DNA from: Umbilicaria muhlenbergii
Lineage: Eukaryota > Ascomycota > Lecanoromycetes > Umbilicariales > Umbilicariaceae
NCBI GenBank assembly: GCA_000611775.1
Contig: KK106984.1
Location: 3,449,341-3,513,340 of the forward strand
DNA: 64,000 nt
Direction of reading: 5' to 3'
Below are positions 22,846 to 33,901 of the stretch, one piece after another (position 1 is the first letter of the stretch; every line of letters begins with the position of its first letter). The notes beneath the pieces were generated by a model that made no database searches, was not told the origin of the DNA, and saw nothing but the letters and a program-made list of their open reading frames with translations. The translations under genes were made by a program, and so were the position numbers.

Positions 22846-23403
22846 TGGAATCGACTGGTATTCAAGGCATAACATGCCACTTTGAGCGCTATGAATCGAG
22901 ATGATATCACTATATATGTCTGCATTCGGACTTTGAGAACCTCGTCCCTACTCCCATCCCCATCGCAGTCTTTGACCCCACCGAAGACATTGTTCCAAAA
23001 TAGGTGGGCAAGTTGATCGTGGAACGCCGCGCAGAAGTGTACTGCTCGAGAACATAATAGGAGGCTCCCGTGAGAGGTTTTCCAGGGCAGACACCATTAT
23101 CTTCGGTGCATAGTGGCAGTACCAAGCTACAACAGAATCTCGCAGATATAATCTACCCAAATGGTAATATGGCATATGGCATATTTCGGGTCGGTTTAAC
23201 ATTCAAGGTTGAGTTGGTAGTCCATGTGCTACCGCAGTAAATTGCATTCAGCCTTATGGCGGTGCCTTGACATCGGTACCTTAGGTAGCTCGCCCGTTGC
23301 AAGCACAGCTTCAATACAACGTCGGTCTAGGAAGGTGGTTCGAGGTTACATTGCCCAATTACCGTGACCGCATTGCTCACACTGAAGCGTTTGACTTTCC
23401 AAC
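22846..23403. other. Intergenic region
   Basis: 558 bp between two genes on the same strand. Short frames on both strands show no protein features. Confidence 0.45.
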
Positions 23404-25385
23404 ATGGCCGATTCCGCAGATAAGGAGAAGGCAGAGAAAGTTGCTGCAGGAAAGAAACGCGTAAGTAGCTCCGTCACTTTCGGTCTTTATCCGCCGGAAG
23501 GGAAGCATTACAGAAGTCTGCGTACTTCAAGGCCCCGCTTTGATCTGGAGCATTGATAGCGAACTCTGTTCCGTATCTAGGTTGAACAATGGAAAAAGCA
23601 GAAGGAAAAGGCCAAGAAAGCCGGCGGGAAGAAGCCAGACGACAAGCCTGCGCCAAAAGAAGAGACATCGTCAGCCCCCGAACAACCCGACGTTCCAAGA
23701 GATGAGGCCAGCTCGACTGCAAATGGAGAACTATCTCAGGAAATGCCCACTGAGGATTCACAAGACGAGAACCTTCCGATCACACAAGCAGAGGACTTGC
23801 ATGAAACGCCGTCCAAGCCACTGCACACGCGACAACCGTCACTAAGTCTACAGTCGCGGATGCGGTCTTCGTCCTTCCGTAGAACCTCTATCTCACAGGC
23901 TCCTCTCTCCCCCACCACGAATGCTGCCAAGTCTCCAAACCTTCCTCCCCTAAGCCCGGAAGGGGACGCTGTCACAGAAATATACCGCAAGCAAGCATCG
24001 CGGCTGGATGAATTGGAGAAAGAGAACCGGCGGCTTGCGAAGGAGGCAAGGGATTCAGAGAGCCGATGGAGAAAGACAGAGGAGGAGCTGGAAGAGCTTA
24101 GAGAGGCTAATGGCGAGGTGGCAGAGCTGAAGTCTCGTGCGGAAAGAGCTGATGCTAAGAATGAAGAGGCAGAGAAGCTTGTGCGTGTGCCCTATCCGCT
24201 CTTGCTGCCCTGTTCGCTACTAATAATGAACCACAGAAAACGGAGATCACATCGCTCCAACGACAGATATCCCACCTCCAATCCCAAACCTCAAAGCCTC
24301 GCCACAGCTCCTCTCCGTCACAAGCCCTTACACCTTCCTCCGACCTCCAAGCCCAGCTCGACTCGAAATCGTCCACCATCGAGTCCATGGAAATGGAAAT
24401 CTCCAATCTCCGCACGCAGCTCGACAAAACTGCTTCCGCTACAAATACCCACAACGAACAAGTCTCTGCCCTCGAAGATAAGCTCGACCGAGCCGAACGT
24501 GCTGCCGGTGCAGCGCAACGCGAGCTTGCGGATGTCAAGAGGAACCTTGACCGCGCCAGCGAAAAAGCCGTCAAAGAGGGCAGCGAGCGGACGTCTGCGG
24601 AGACGAAAATCCGAAGCCTAGAACGCGAAGCAGAGGAGTCGAAAAGGAATGCAGAGGAGTCGATGAAGAGGGTGGAAACTTTAGAGAAGAAATTAGCGGC
24701 GCTGACAACACTGCACAAGGAGTCCGACGCACGTAGACGGGACGGCGAGAGGGAAAGAGAAAGAGCGGAGAAAGAGGTGGGCGAACTGAAGAGACGACTC
24801 GCGGGGTTGGAGAACGAGAATCTACGGCTCAGAGAAGAGAGAGAAAGGACGAGTAAGAGGGAGGCTGGAGGTGTAGACGACGAGGGCGTCGATGAGCTGG
24901 AAGATGAAGAGAGGAAGAGACTAGAGAACCGAGTCCGAGAGCTCGAAACCGAAGTCTTCGAGCTCCGCCGCGGCGTCTGGCGTGACAAGAGAAGAGAACT
25001 CGACGCCCCGGAACCCACCGACGACGTTCTCGGCAGTCCCAGCTCCAAATTCGACGACATCGACCTCAGCGGCGGGCCCAGCCCCCTACGCCGACAGAGT
25101 CTAGCGTCTGGGCCCGTGCAGACCTTCTCAAACGTGTTGAGTAGCGGCTTCAGTGCCATTACCGGTGGAGGTGGTGCGAAGTCGAATCATCAGGAGTTTT
25201 TGGAAGACGATGATGTGGGGTTCGATGAGGAGGCTTTTCGGGTGGCGCAGGAGGAGGAGGCGAGGAAGAGGGTGGAGAGGGTGAGGGAGGTTAAGAGGGG
25301 GTTGAGGGGGTGGGAGGGGTGGAGGTTGGATGTGGTGGATACGAGGGTTGGGGGGGGAGGGGCGGGGGAGATCTTTGAGGTTTGA
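23404..25385 (+). CDS. Coiled-coil (golgin-like) protein
   Basis: 601-aa protein from exons 23404-23460, 23581-24180 and 24237-25385; the second intron has a good CTAAT branch point. Residues ~1-60 are Lys-rich (KKQKEKAKKAGGKKPDDK). A Ser-rich region follows (RSSSFRRTSISQ), then almost continuous heptad sequence from about residue 195 to 470 (for example LEKENRRLAKEARDSE and LEKKLAALTTLHKES). The C-terminus (FDEEAFRVAQEEEARKRVER and a WEGWRLDVVD box) looks conserved and folded. The layout resembles fungal golgins/tethers (Imh1- or Rud3-like), but no GRIP domain is visible, so the role in vesicle tethering is only a guess. Confidence 0.7.
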
Positions 25386-25982
25386 GGAGGGGGGTTGGGG
25401 GAGAGGAGAGGAAGGGGGGCTGTGCTAAAGGGCTGATACGATGGCATCTGGGACGGTTAGCGCGGCGTGGGTGTTGCTTGAATGGATTGCTGTTTCTGAT
25501 CCTAAGAGGCGTACTGTTAAACTAGGTGGTGGGTTTTAGATTGGGAAGGACCCCCCGATAGCTTGTTGGTGAAAAGAAAAGGGGAACTAGAAGAGAATTG
25601 AGTACGCAGAGTGTAGAAACAGAAGTCAGTGAACTCTATCGTCTACGCTCTTGGCTTTACTCGATGTTGATGTGCTTTTGTTATTATCCATCTGCTGCTC
25701 AGGATCCTCGGGACCTCTTTGCTCAAGATCGCCACTTCACGTGTGTTGTACATGGATGGGTAAGGCAGTGACCATAGCGATGGCAGTGTCTGATAGTCTC
25801 GAGCTCAATCATTCTAGAACTGCTTTCTTCCTGTAATTCTATCTGAAATGAATCTAAATAGCACCTTGAAGCTTGCTGTATCCCATTTCCACTCTACGGT
25901 TACACGAAAACTGTCCCGAAAAACCGACACAATCACCACCGCTTCAGACCCTCTACCCCACTTTCTGAAATCCAAGGACGCC
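25386..25982. other. Intergenic region between convergent genes
   Basis: 597 bp between the coiled-coil gene and the viperin gene, tail to tail. G-rich at its start. No gene seen. Confidence 0.45.
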
Positions 25983-26969
25983 TCAAAAGTCAAGACGAGG
26001 GTCAACCTCCCGTTTGGGCTCAGCCGATCTCGTCCAGTCATAGACCCCGCCCCTCTTTCCAAACCCCTTTTCATCCCAAGTAACGTCCTCCAGCGCCGCC
26101 TCGACCCCAATCTCAAGGATAGACCTCGTAGGCTCTCCCACACCCTTGTTCAAAAACCGCATATACTCGTCCAGCAGGAGGTATGAGCTGCGCATTACGT
26201 CGTTAGGTTCCGGCACGATGCACTCCAGGTCAGAATGGGCGTCGCAGAATGCTTTGAACTCATTGGGCGTGACGGTGAATCGATGGGCGTTTGTTTTCGT
26301 GGAGGCAGAGTCGTTCTCACCTGTGACGATCAGGACTTGGAAGCACTTCCAGCGGAAGGGGGCGATTGCGCGGATGGGGGTGTGCATGTCTTCGTTGATA
26401 TTGTAGCGGTTGACGACGGTGTTGACTTTGAATTTGATGCCGTGCTTGATGCAAAGCTGGCTGAGTGTCGTAACGGATTTGAGGTGGGCGCCTTTGCCTC
26501 TGCCGATCTTGATGTTGGTGTCCTCGTTGAAGGAGTCACAGGATACGGCCATGATGTCTAGGTATTGCCCGTACTTGGATAGCCACTGATCGGTGACTTT
26601 GCTGCCGTTTGTGACCACGGAGACTGATTCGAGATGTAGGACATCTTTGCAGTATTTGGCAAGTTCTCCTAGGAATTGGGGCTCTAAGAAGGGTTCTCCG
26701 CCAGCGAAGTTCAGCTTCTTCATGCCGGCCCGTTTGAGAAGTGCCAAGCCCCTCTTAGCGTTGGCTAGGGGCTCGACATGGGAGGTTGTTGCTGTATGAA
26801 AACAGAAGCCGCAGGAGTAATTACACCTTCTAGTGAAATGGTAATTGACTGAGATGGGTATCTTTGGTTTCGACCGGGGTGGGGCTGTAAGTTTGCTAAG
26901 AAAGTAGAGGCCGATAATGATAGTACAGGTGCTAACGAGAAGCGCGGCAAAGTACATCTTTGATGGCAA
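25983..26969 (-). CDS. RSAD2: Viperin (RSAD2) homologue, radical-SAM ddhCTP synthase
   Basis: Intronless 328-aa radical S-adenosylmethionine enzyme. Viperins convert CTP to 3'-deoxy-3',4'-didehydro-CTP (ddhCTP), a terminator of viral RNA polymerases. The [4Fe-4S] motif is CNYSCGFC (Cys49, Cys53, Cys56), followed by FHTATTS, AKRGLALLKRAGMKKLNF, AGGEPF (residues 89-94), VVTNGS, SCDSFNE, NTVVNRYNINEDM, RWKCFQVLIVTGEN, SSYLLLDEYMRFLN and RGGVYDW. All these blocks match the order and spacing of animal viperin. Residues 6-24 form a hydrophobic anchor, as in ER/lipid-droplet viperins. The last three residues, LDF, fit the [LIM]-[DES]-[WF] tail by which the cytosolic Fe-S assembly complex recognises clients; animal viperin ends LDW. 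It shares a 466-bp divergent promoter with a nucleotide kinase. Antiviral activity in this fungus is inference. Confidence 0.92.
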   Translation of the reverse strand: MPSKMYFAALLVSTCTIIIGLYFLSKLTAPPRSKPKIPISVNYHFTRRCNYSCGFCFHTATTSHVEPLANAKRGLALLKRAGMKKLNFAGGEPFLEPQFLGELAKYCKDVLHLESVSVVTNGSKVTDQWLSKYGQYLDIMAVSCDSFNEDTNIKIGRGKGAHLKSVTTLSQLCIKHGIKFKVNTVVNRYNINEDMHTPIRAIAPFRWKCFQVLIVTGENDSASTKTNAHRFTVTPNEFKAFCDAHSDLECIVPEPNDVMRSSYLLLDEYMRFLNKGVGEPTRSILEIGVEAALEDVTWDEKGFGKRGGVYDWTRSAEPKREVDPRLDF

Positions 26970-27435
26970 TGTTGTCCACTATGGAGAGTTTACAAGCGCG
27001 GAGAACTGCAGTGTATGTGAATCTGAATCTGTGATCGTAAGTCAATGATATACTAAAAATCCATTATTTCTGGATCTCACTGGACTACGCGTGCTCGTTC
27101 AAGGCATACTTTGCATTCCAAGGAGATGACTGGATAGATCCAGTGTTCTTTTTCCAATATGGAAGTTTGCAGCATGCAAAGTACCCATAAAGACGTCAAA
27201 CGATCGAGGAACAAATAGTATTAGAGAGACAAAAACCGGTCATGTGCATTGAAAGTAGGGGGTGGAAGCTAAGCGGCATGTAACGCGGCCGTTCCGATGA
27301 AAGGGTATACCTTCTCAAGCAAAAGAGGGTATAGATATAGAAGCCGTTCGCAAATACCAGTGTAATCGGAGTTGAAAGATTTGTACAACACCGTTACCAC
27401 GCTGGTCACGCATACAGCTCATCCGTCACTGAACG
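26970..27435. promoter_or_regulatory. Shared bidirectional promoter of viperin and NMP kinase
   Basis: 466 bp between the two start codons. It contains a perfect 10-bp inverted repeat, TACTTTGCAT at 27107-27116 and ATGCAAAGTA at 27174-27183, centred in the first half. This is a plausible two-sided regulator site. GGTATAGATATAG near 27329 is TATA-like and lies about 100 bases before the kinase ATG. Co-regulation is inference. Confidence 0.5.
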
Positions 27436-28291
27436 ATGGCTTCATTGGCTAACCCAGGATTACCCAAGGCACATCAAACAGCTGATTTCGAGACAGCAGA
27501 GGTGGTCTATGTACTAGGTGCGTGGACAAAGCCATCAGAAGACAAACCGAGATCACGAAACTGACGAACCGTCTTTGAGGCGGTCCTGGTGTCGGGAAGG
27601 GTACCCAGTGCAGTCGACTGGCGCAGGATCTCGATGTTATTCACATCTCTGTGGGCGATGTTCTCAGAAGACAACGAGATGGTCCTTCGAACTTTGGGAG
27701 CCAAATAGATAAACACATGCGAGAGGGTAGTATAGCACCAACGGGGATCGTCGTCGCAGCACTTGGATATGAAATCGCCAAGAACCTCATCGCACAGAGG
27801 AAGCGGTTCTTGGTTGACGGATTCCCACGAAGTAAGGAACAAGCTTTGATTTTTGAGGGAAAGGTAACGGAGCATGCAAAGCTTCCTAAGAGACAACCAA
27901 CAATAACATATCGTAGATCGGCCAATGCAAGGCCGCACTTTACTTCGATTGTTCGAAGGAAACCATGCTGCAGCGTCTTCTGCAAAGAGCGGAAACATCT
28001 GGTAGGGTGGACGATAACGTGGAGACTTTCAAGAAGAGATATCAGGGGTTCCTAGACGACTCCGTGCCAGTATTGGACTTCTTCCAGTCCAGGGGTAAAC
28101 TCCTCAAAGTGAGTAGCTTGGAACGGTTTTTAGGTCATACTAAGACTAACAGATTGATTGTGAACGTCCGCTGGATGAGATATATGATGACCTCAAGAGA
28201 ATCGTCCAGGTAAGAAGCCTCCTAACCGCTGTGGAAAAGATATGTGCATAACGTTGGGTAGGACACCTTCGCCGGAAAGAGGCCCTCTTGA
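27436..28291 (+). CDS. UMP-CMP/adenylate-type nucleoside monophosphate kinase
   Basis: 209-aa kinase of the adenylate/UMP-CMP family. It phosphorylates (d)NMPs with ATP, so with NDP kinase it would feed CTP pools. Exons 27436-27517, 27580-27863, 27932-28108, 28153-28209 and 28262-28291 sum to 630 nt in frame. The P-loop GGPGVGKGT spans residues 28-36, with its first Gly codon split by intron 1. Then come HISVGDVLRR (NMP-binding helix), FLVDGFPRSKEQ, LYFDCS, a short UMP-CMP-type lid (AETSGRVDDNVETFKKR) and a DFF..RGKLLKI end. The segment before LYFDCS is a few residues shorter than usual, so the donor at 27864 is my least certain splice site. Its start faces viperin across a shared promoter. 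It could instead be the housekeeping Ura6-type enzyme. Confidence 0.85.
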
Positions 28292-29238
28292 TTTGTTTCA
28301 CAAGGCTGATGGGAGTACTCTCCGGGAGACGAACTCATATCCCAAAATACGAGCAGTACTGTAATCCATCAGCTAGGGATGACGGCGTTGCGAGGCGACG
28401 TTGGAGATTCTGAATTAGTAGAGAAGCAAACATAGCAAACAAGTACAAGGCTGAGGGCCTGAGGCGAAATGAGCCTGTACCACTTTGAATCGTGCTCGGT
28501 TCCTACACCTCCCAACCCCAATCTCGAAGGCGATGACATTTATTATTAGAGCTTAGGATCACGGGCGAGTGGAGTAAGTGGGTACGTGGCTCAGGGCAAG
28601 GACATAAGTTCGAATGAAAAACTGGGGATGCGGTCCTACAAGAACCTGCTGCCGCATACGGCACAACCGTTTGCTCACAGAGTGGAAAGCTCCCCAATTG
28701 GACTTGAACACGAATAGGGGCGGAGTGTTCAACCATCTTCCTTCTCTTGTGCTGTTACCTCATTCCCATTCTCACTGATTCAAATCTGCTGCACACTGAC
28801 TGCGCCCCTAATCCCCACTCCAACCTCGTTAAGCAGTTGCAAAAAAAGTACCAGCACAAAAGCTGCGGATGTCTCTACTTACTGTGCCATACGTCTCATG
28901 CCCCAGACCGAAAAACACTTGTCGCAATTTCAATCCGCCCCATGTTATTAGGTGGTCTAAACCAGCAGAGGAGAGAATCTGTTGATGAGGCGTCAGAGGC
29001 CCAAAGTTTCGCAGCGGCACAGCCCATGAGGACCACTCTGAGGTGCATACGTCGCCCTTTACCACCCCCTTCTGTGAGGTGGTTTAAATACAACTTTGAA
29101 TGCTCTTCCCCCGAGGCCTAGGCTGAAACTTTTTTCCCTACGATTTCTACACTCTTTTTATAAGCGTATAACTAGCAGGTTCCCCTTTGCAACCAAAACG
29201 CTTTTCCCATTAGAACCCATAGCGTTCACCAAAACGAG
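28292..29238. other. Intergenic region
   Basis: No gene I can support. A stretch near 28680-28735 looks faintly tRNA-like on the minus strand but does not fold (see rejected list). Confidence 0.4.
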
Positions 29239-31242
29239 ATGATGTTCTTGACACCGTTACTATCCATTCTCCTGACTGGCGCTTTTTCCATGAAGCACAT
29301 GCCCCCTGCTAAGGGTCCTTCTAAACGTGTTTCCGCTCGGCAGGAGCTTCTGACCAGTTCCACTTTCGTGAGAAGGTCGTTTCATGGCTGTATGTGATTC
29401 TATTCTTTTAAGAACATTAGTTCTCAACTTGCTGACAGATTTTCAGCTTTCATTATCAGCGATACCTTATACATTGATGCGGGGGGGGAGAACTTGATTC
29501 AAAATGGTGTCCAGACGGGCGAACAGATCTGTGAGATCCCCATGTAAAGGGGCCTGTGGTTGAACTGCTGATGATAACGTTTGCCAACAGTAAATTACAC
29601 TCTAGCCATTGACCTTTCGTCGTTATTCTCTACATTCCCTAATGGCAACGTGATTGATGTCAAAATTATAAATAAAGGAGATTGCCCAAGCTTCAACAAT
29701 GTTCGTTTCTGGCTTGATCCTAGCAACAATTCTGTTTATGCTTATGGAGGAGAGCTCAGCTATCTCCGCCCGTGGATTGATGGCGATGGTGCTATAGTCC
29801 CTTTGGAATCATTTTGGGCCTTCACCCCAAATCTCGAAGGAGGCACTTGGAGGGCCATTGACGAGCACGCGGACTTGGTATGGGACACGTTTACTCGCCC
29901 TGCCTATGGCTTGGCTACCTCTGGAGGACCTGGTGGTTTCAACCTTGGGGGCTATGCGAACAGCCACACAAGCCAGAAGACAGATATCGAAGGCCAGATT
30001 CCGGTGCCGGGCCTTCAGTTCTTCGACTACGAATCTCAGAAATGGTTGAACAATTCTGCCTTGGGTTACTCTGCTACAGGGACGGCCATGTATGGCGGCA
30101 TGGTTTATGTTCCGACGTGGGGTTCCGCAGGCCTTGTGGTGATACTCGGTGGCCAAATTGCACAATCGTTATCTACCTTCCATGATGGCCAATATTATGT
30201 CCCTCTGTCAAACATCTCGATCTTTAATCCAGTAACGCAAGCGTGGTACAACCAAGAAGCCACTGGAAATGTCCCGGACGAGCGCGATAGATTCTGTGTC
30301 GCTGGTGTTCGAGGCGGCGACAACAGCACATTTGGTTAGTACACCCGAGATGTCAGCAATAGCCATAAGTCATTGATCTTGGTCTTAACAGAAATCTTCC
30401 TCTACTCTGGCCAACAAGGCAACGCCTTATGGTCCGGAATCAATACCTTTGCACAAGCTAACGCTCTTAAGGACGAAGTATTTATCTTGTCTTTGCCCGC
30501 ATTTGTATGGTTCAAAGCCAACTACACCCCTTCTGATCCCCGAGTCTATCATACATGCCACGTCGTCGGCAATCGTCAGTTGCTCAGCATTGGCGGATTG
30601 AATCCAAGTCTACTGAACGCTACGGCTGCCTGGAACGATCTAGATCTCTATGCTGAGGGGATCAAGGTTTTCGACATGACTACATTGCAATGGACGAACT
30701 ACTACAACGCATCTGCTGCGTCGTATGTTCCTTCGGACCCGGTCATGGCGCACTATGAATCAAATTCGCGCTACCCTCTCAAGTGGGACCATCCAGAGCT
30801 AGAAAAGCTCTTCATACCGCCAACTTCAAATAATACAAACACCGAAACCTCTTCAAACGATACAAACACCACAACCACTTCAAGCATGACACAGGAGAAA
30901 CCTGGTTCACCTCTTGCTCGCCAATCTCATACTGGGACCATCGCCGGGGGTATTATGGGAGGAGTCATAGGAGTCACCGTGGTAATATTAGGAGTGTGGC
31001 GCCTGCACCGTAGTAAACCAAAAGTGGATGGTGGACCTGAAGCTAAGCCTGAGCTCGAGCCTGCAGTCTCACATATATGTTCACAAGATGAAGCTGGAGA
31101 ATTGGAAGACTCCAGCCCTCTACCACCGTATGAGGTCGGACCTGGGTTGCCTCACGAAGTTGAAGGCAGTGGGAGCACTGGACTTAGGATCGAGCTTGAC
31201 GCTAGGAGAATTAATGAGCTTGATGCTGGGCGTCTGTTTTGA
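29239..31242 (+). CDS. Kelch-repeat single-pass membrane protein
   Basis: 609-aa protein from exons 29239-29389, 29447-29530, 29591-30334 and 30392-31242, in frame. Residues 2-16 are a signal peptide (MFLTPLLSILLTGAF). Kelch-type beta-propeller blades follow: DTLYIDAGGENL, NSVYAYGGELSYL, GTAMYGGMVYVPTWG, LVVILGGQIAQS with SNISIFNPVTQAWYNQ, VFILSLPAFVWFKANY and RQLLSIGGLNPSL. After a Thr/Asn-rich stalk comes one membrane helix, IMGGVIGVTVVILGVW, and a polar cytoplasmic tail. This layout is common in filamentous ascomycetes and is usually annotated only as a kelch or galactose-oxidase-like propeller. Likely extracellular binding or wall sensing; ligand unknown. The neighbouring kinase is probably unrelated. 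Confidence 0.75.
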
Positions 31243-32022
31243 GCAAAGACCGATTGCGTTGGGACCGTTAAAATGTGCGTTGGTAATGATCTCTCGGCTA
31301 AGACCATAGTGTGGATGTCAATCTCTTTCACACTATGATTGCTATGTATCGTTAATGCTCCACTATCTCAGCCGCTTCTTACTCCAGTCTTTTCTTTGGG
31401 ACTCTCACTCCGGCATCGTCGATGCAAGCCGGTTTACGGCCTTCGATCTGAGAAAGCCCTTGATATATTTGACCTCGCCGTCCGAGTCTTTGCAGTGTCG
31501 CAGGACAGCTGTTCGAAATCATGCACACAACGACATAGGAAGAATCCCATCTTTTAATTTGTATCAGGTGGCTAATGAATGCTGTGTCAAGTCTCGTGCC
31601 GCTGGTCTTCTTAGTTGCTCGATGACTTATTGCAAGCGCATGGCCATTGCCGTCACCCTTTTCTACCGCAACAACATCACTACCCAATGATTATAGCCAT
31701 GCGGTCACATTGCCGCTCTTCACTGGAGTGAAAGCGCGGCAATCGTCATATTCACAATCAACATTAGCGCGAAGTCGTGTTCATGTTTGTGTGAATGACA
31801 ACACTCCATCCTTTCAGTTACGATACTTTACACAGGAATTCGAACCTCTTATCCTTGGATATCTCTTTCGCCTCATCGACTCTCGGCTATCAGAAGCCAT
31901 TCAATTTCAGCAATTAGATCTCAAAAGCAGACCATCGCAAGGTCAGTCGCGCCGTCTAGATGGCATGATTTGTGTCATGTCTAACAGTCAAAGCGTTGCT
32001 CCCTCCCCCCCCCACATTACCA
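31243..32022. other. Intergenic region
   Basis: 780 bp with only short frames. It ends in a C-run just before the ATG of the CYTH gene. No repeat seen. Confidence 0.4.
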
Positions 32023-32646
32023 ATGGCACTCCTCGAGGTAGAGCAGAAGTTCGTCTTCTGTCTCTCCCGTCTTAGCAAGTTCAGAGCAAACCAGGGCACT
32101 CCGCCGTTCCGTCAGCTTAAGTTCCTTGGCGTTCGGTCCTTCGAAGACGTGTACTACGACTGGTTCGGCAAACTCTCCTCGAAAGGCATCTGGGTCCGAA
32201 AGCGCGATTATGAGTGGCAAGCCAAACAGAGCGTCCAGGGCACTTTCACTCGTTCGACATTCGCGGAAATCACCGACCCTACAGAGATTCGCGACATGAT
32301 CCGCAAGCACCTCCCAGGATGCGGTGAGGCCAAGGACGGATTTGGATTACATGTACTTTGCCGATTCAAGACATCGCGCGAGAACTACTTGGCGGACGGG
32401 AAGTTCAACGTGGCGTTAGACAAGACGAACTTTGGCCATGCGGTCGGGGAGGTGGAGTTGATGGCTGAGGATGCACCGAGGGCTCACAAGGAGATCGAAG
32501 ACTTCATGAAGAATTACACATGGTTCTTCGGCGACGAGCCACCCAAGGGCAAGTTGACAGCTTATTTCGAGAAATACGGATGGCCGAGCACCGATCCTTT
32601 GGACGATTGTTACCACACAAGGGTTCACCCGATGTCATATGGGTAA
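32023..32646 (+). CDS. CYTH-domain phosphatase, thiamine-triphosphatase-like
   Basis: 207-aa single-exon CYTH (triphosphate tunnel metalloenzyme) protein. The N-terminal LLEVEQKF is the family's ExExK motif with its metal- and phosphate-binding acidic/basic residues. Strand motifs follow in the expected order: FEDVYYDWFG, GIWVRKRDYEWQAKQ, LHVLCRFKTSRENY, FNVALDKTNFGHAVGEVEL and a late helix AHKEIEDFMKNY. Length and the VYYDW/WVRKR spacing match mammalian thiamine triphosphatase, which cleaves thiamine triphosphate to the diphosphate in the cytosol; inorganic triphosphatase activity is the alternative. TATGGGTAAT at the stop could be read as a donor, so the C-terminus might be a little longer. 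Confidence 0.75.
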   Translation: MALLEVEQKFVFCLSRLSKFRANQGTPPFRQLKFLGVRSFEDVYYDWFGKLSSKGIWVRKRDYEWQAKQSVQGTFTRSTFAEITDPTEIRDMIRKHLPGCGEAKDGFGLHVLCRFKTSRENYLADGKFNVALDKTNFGHAVGEVELMAEDAPRAHKEIEDFMKNYTWFFGDEPPKGKLTAYFEKYGWPSTDPLDDCYHTRVHPMSYG

Positions 32647-33135
32647 TTCGAGTACCGGTATCCACCAGACAAGAGCGTGGATCTTCGAAACCTGAGCGTA
32701 CGTAGGCGGCCTTCAACTATTGAGATAATATGCTGATTAGCGTGCAGTGGGTGTGAGCTGGTGCCTGGAATCTTCGATTGCAACCCGAACATGGGCAAAG
32801 CTATGTCTTTAAGTTCCCAAGCCTCCACTACAATCATCGATCACGTCCTCTCGAAATTGTCTGGTTCTGTCTTCAAACATCTTATTTAGTTCTGGGCGAT
32901 AGCCGTTGAATTAATGCCGAACGGGTTAAGCTTGGCTATAATCCGCTTGTTTGGTATCGCCGGCTGAGGGTGGAATACGACGTAGAGACCGAAGGTGCAA
33001 TTGACCCCCTGTTGGATACGAAACAGCGATGCCAGATGACAGATCAAAAACTTCGTCACTTCGTAATCAGGCCTACTTTAAATACAATAAGCTGATGGTA
33101 CCATTGCCAGCAAGCGAATGCTTCCCCATCGGCCT
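32647..33135. other. Intergenic region between convergent genes
   Basis: 489 bp, no gene or repeat seen. Confidence 0.45.
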
Positions 33136-33901
33136 TCAATATAGACCAATGGATCCCGTACCGACCTCGTTATGGCCGTCATAAATAGTAAAAGCTGCAG
33201 CGCAGTAAGTCCCTTGGCCCGCCATGTAATCCACCAAAGCCAGGAACGCCGAAGACAAAACTCCCCACGTCGTCTGATGGTTGTTCGTGTTGAAAACACT
33301 TAGAGCAAGGTCATGTTCTGCCTGCAGCTGGAAGATCCGCCCATTAGAAAGCGCCTGGATTACGCCGTCACCCATGCTCTCTATATGCTCCAGCGCATGG
33401 TTATATGCCGAGCTAAGTATTCCAAGTACCGCTGTCCCCGGGATTCTTTGGGCCATCGTAATTATGACATATGTCTGACTGTGGAAGGCACACCAATCTT
33501 AGCAATCCCCCCGACACGACGACCGACGTTGATTCCCCCGCCGGGCAATCCCCCCAACAGCAGGACGTATGCTTTTTGCCCCCTGCAAACCTTGACAATC
33601 GAAGGGAGGATTGCTAACCTGTTGGGGGCACACCAAAGCACGGAGTTCGAGCCACGGCGGGACAGAAGATACGTGGATGACGTCTCAACAAGAGTGCGGC
33701 GGTCGAACGTGCTGGAATCGTTATAAGTAATCAGGCTAGTTGGGACAAGAGGCCTCCAACTTACGTCCCTGCTATTGTGTTAGGAGCATTCGCACAGAAC
33801 TGGCTTGTATGGGCCACAGTCGTTGTAGTCGTTGGTCTTGCCAACGCGACGATGGCGGATTGGGTCAGAGCCCCGATAACAAATACTCCCGTGGCTCGCA
33901 T
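33136..33901 (-). CDS. Small secreted protein of unknown function
   Basis: Predicted secreted protein of 179 aa. Model on the minus strand: exons 33901-33765, 33711-33619 and 33445-33136, totalling 540 nt in frame. Residues 1-20 are a signal peptide (MRATGVFVIGALTQSAIVAL) followed by a Thr-rich linker. The mature part has Cys in QFCANAP, VLWCAPN and GTYCAAAF. The C-terminal half (AYNHALEHIESMGDG, TTWGVLSSAFLALVDYM and FTIYDGHNEVGTG) resembles a family of hypothetical ascomycete proteins that I know only as uncharacterised. The second intron (173 bp, AAAG acceptor) is the weak point. Read straight through, exon 2 would give a different Gly-rich tail ending near 33457. The intron holds repeated AGCAATCC/GGGGGATTG motifs. 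A secreted effector is possible but unproven. Confidence 0.5.

Noticed and set aside
22910-23202. Minus-strand frames of 70-85 codons downstream of the peroxin gene
   Set aside because: Two overlapping frames are open equally, none with recognisable features or splice partners.
28680-28735. tRNA-like stretch with GTTCAAGTCC on the minus strand
   Set aside because: The flanking bases do not form a T-stem and no matching acceptor stem is found.
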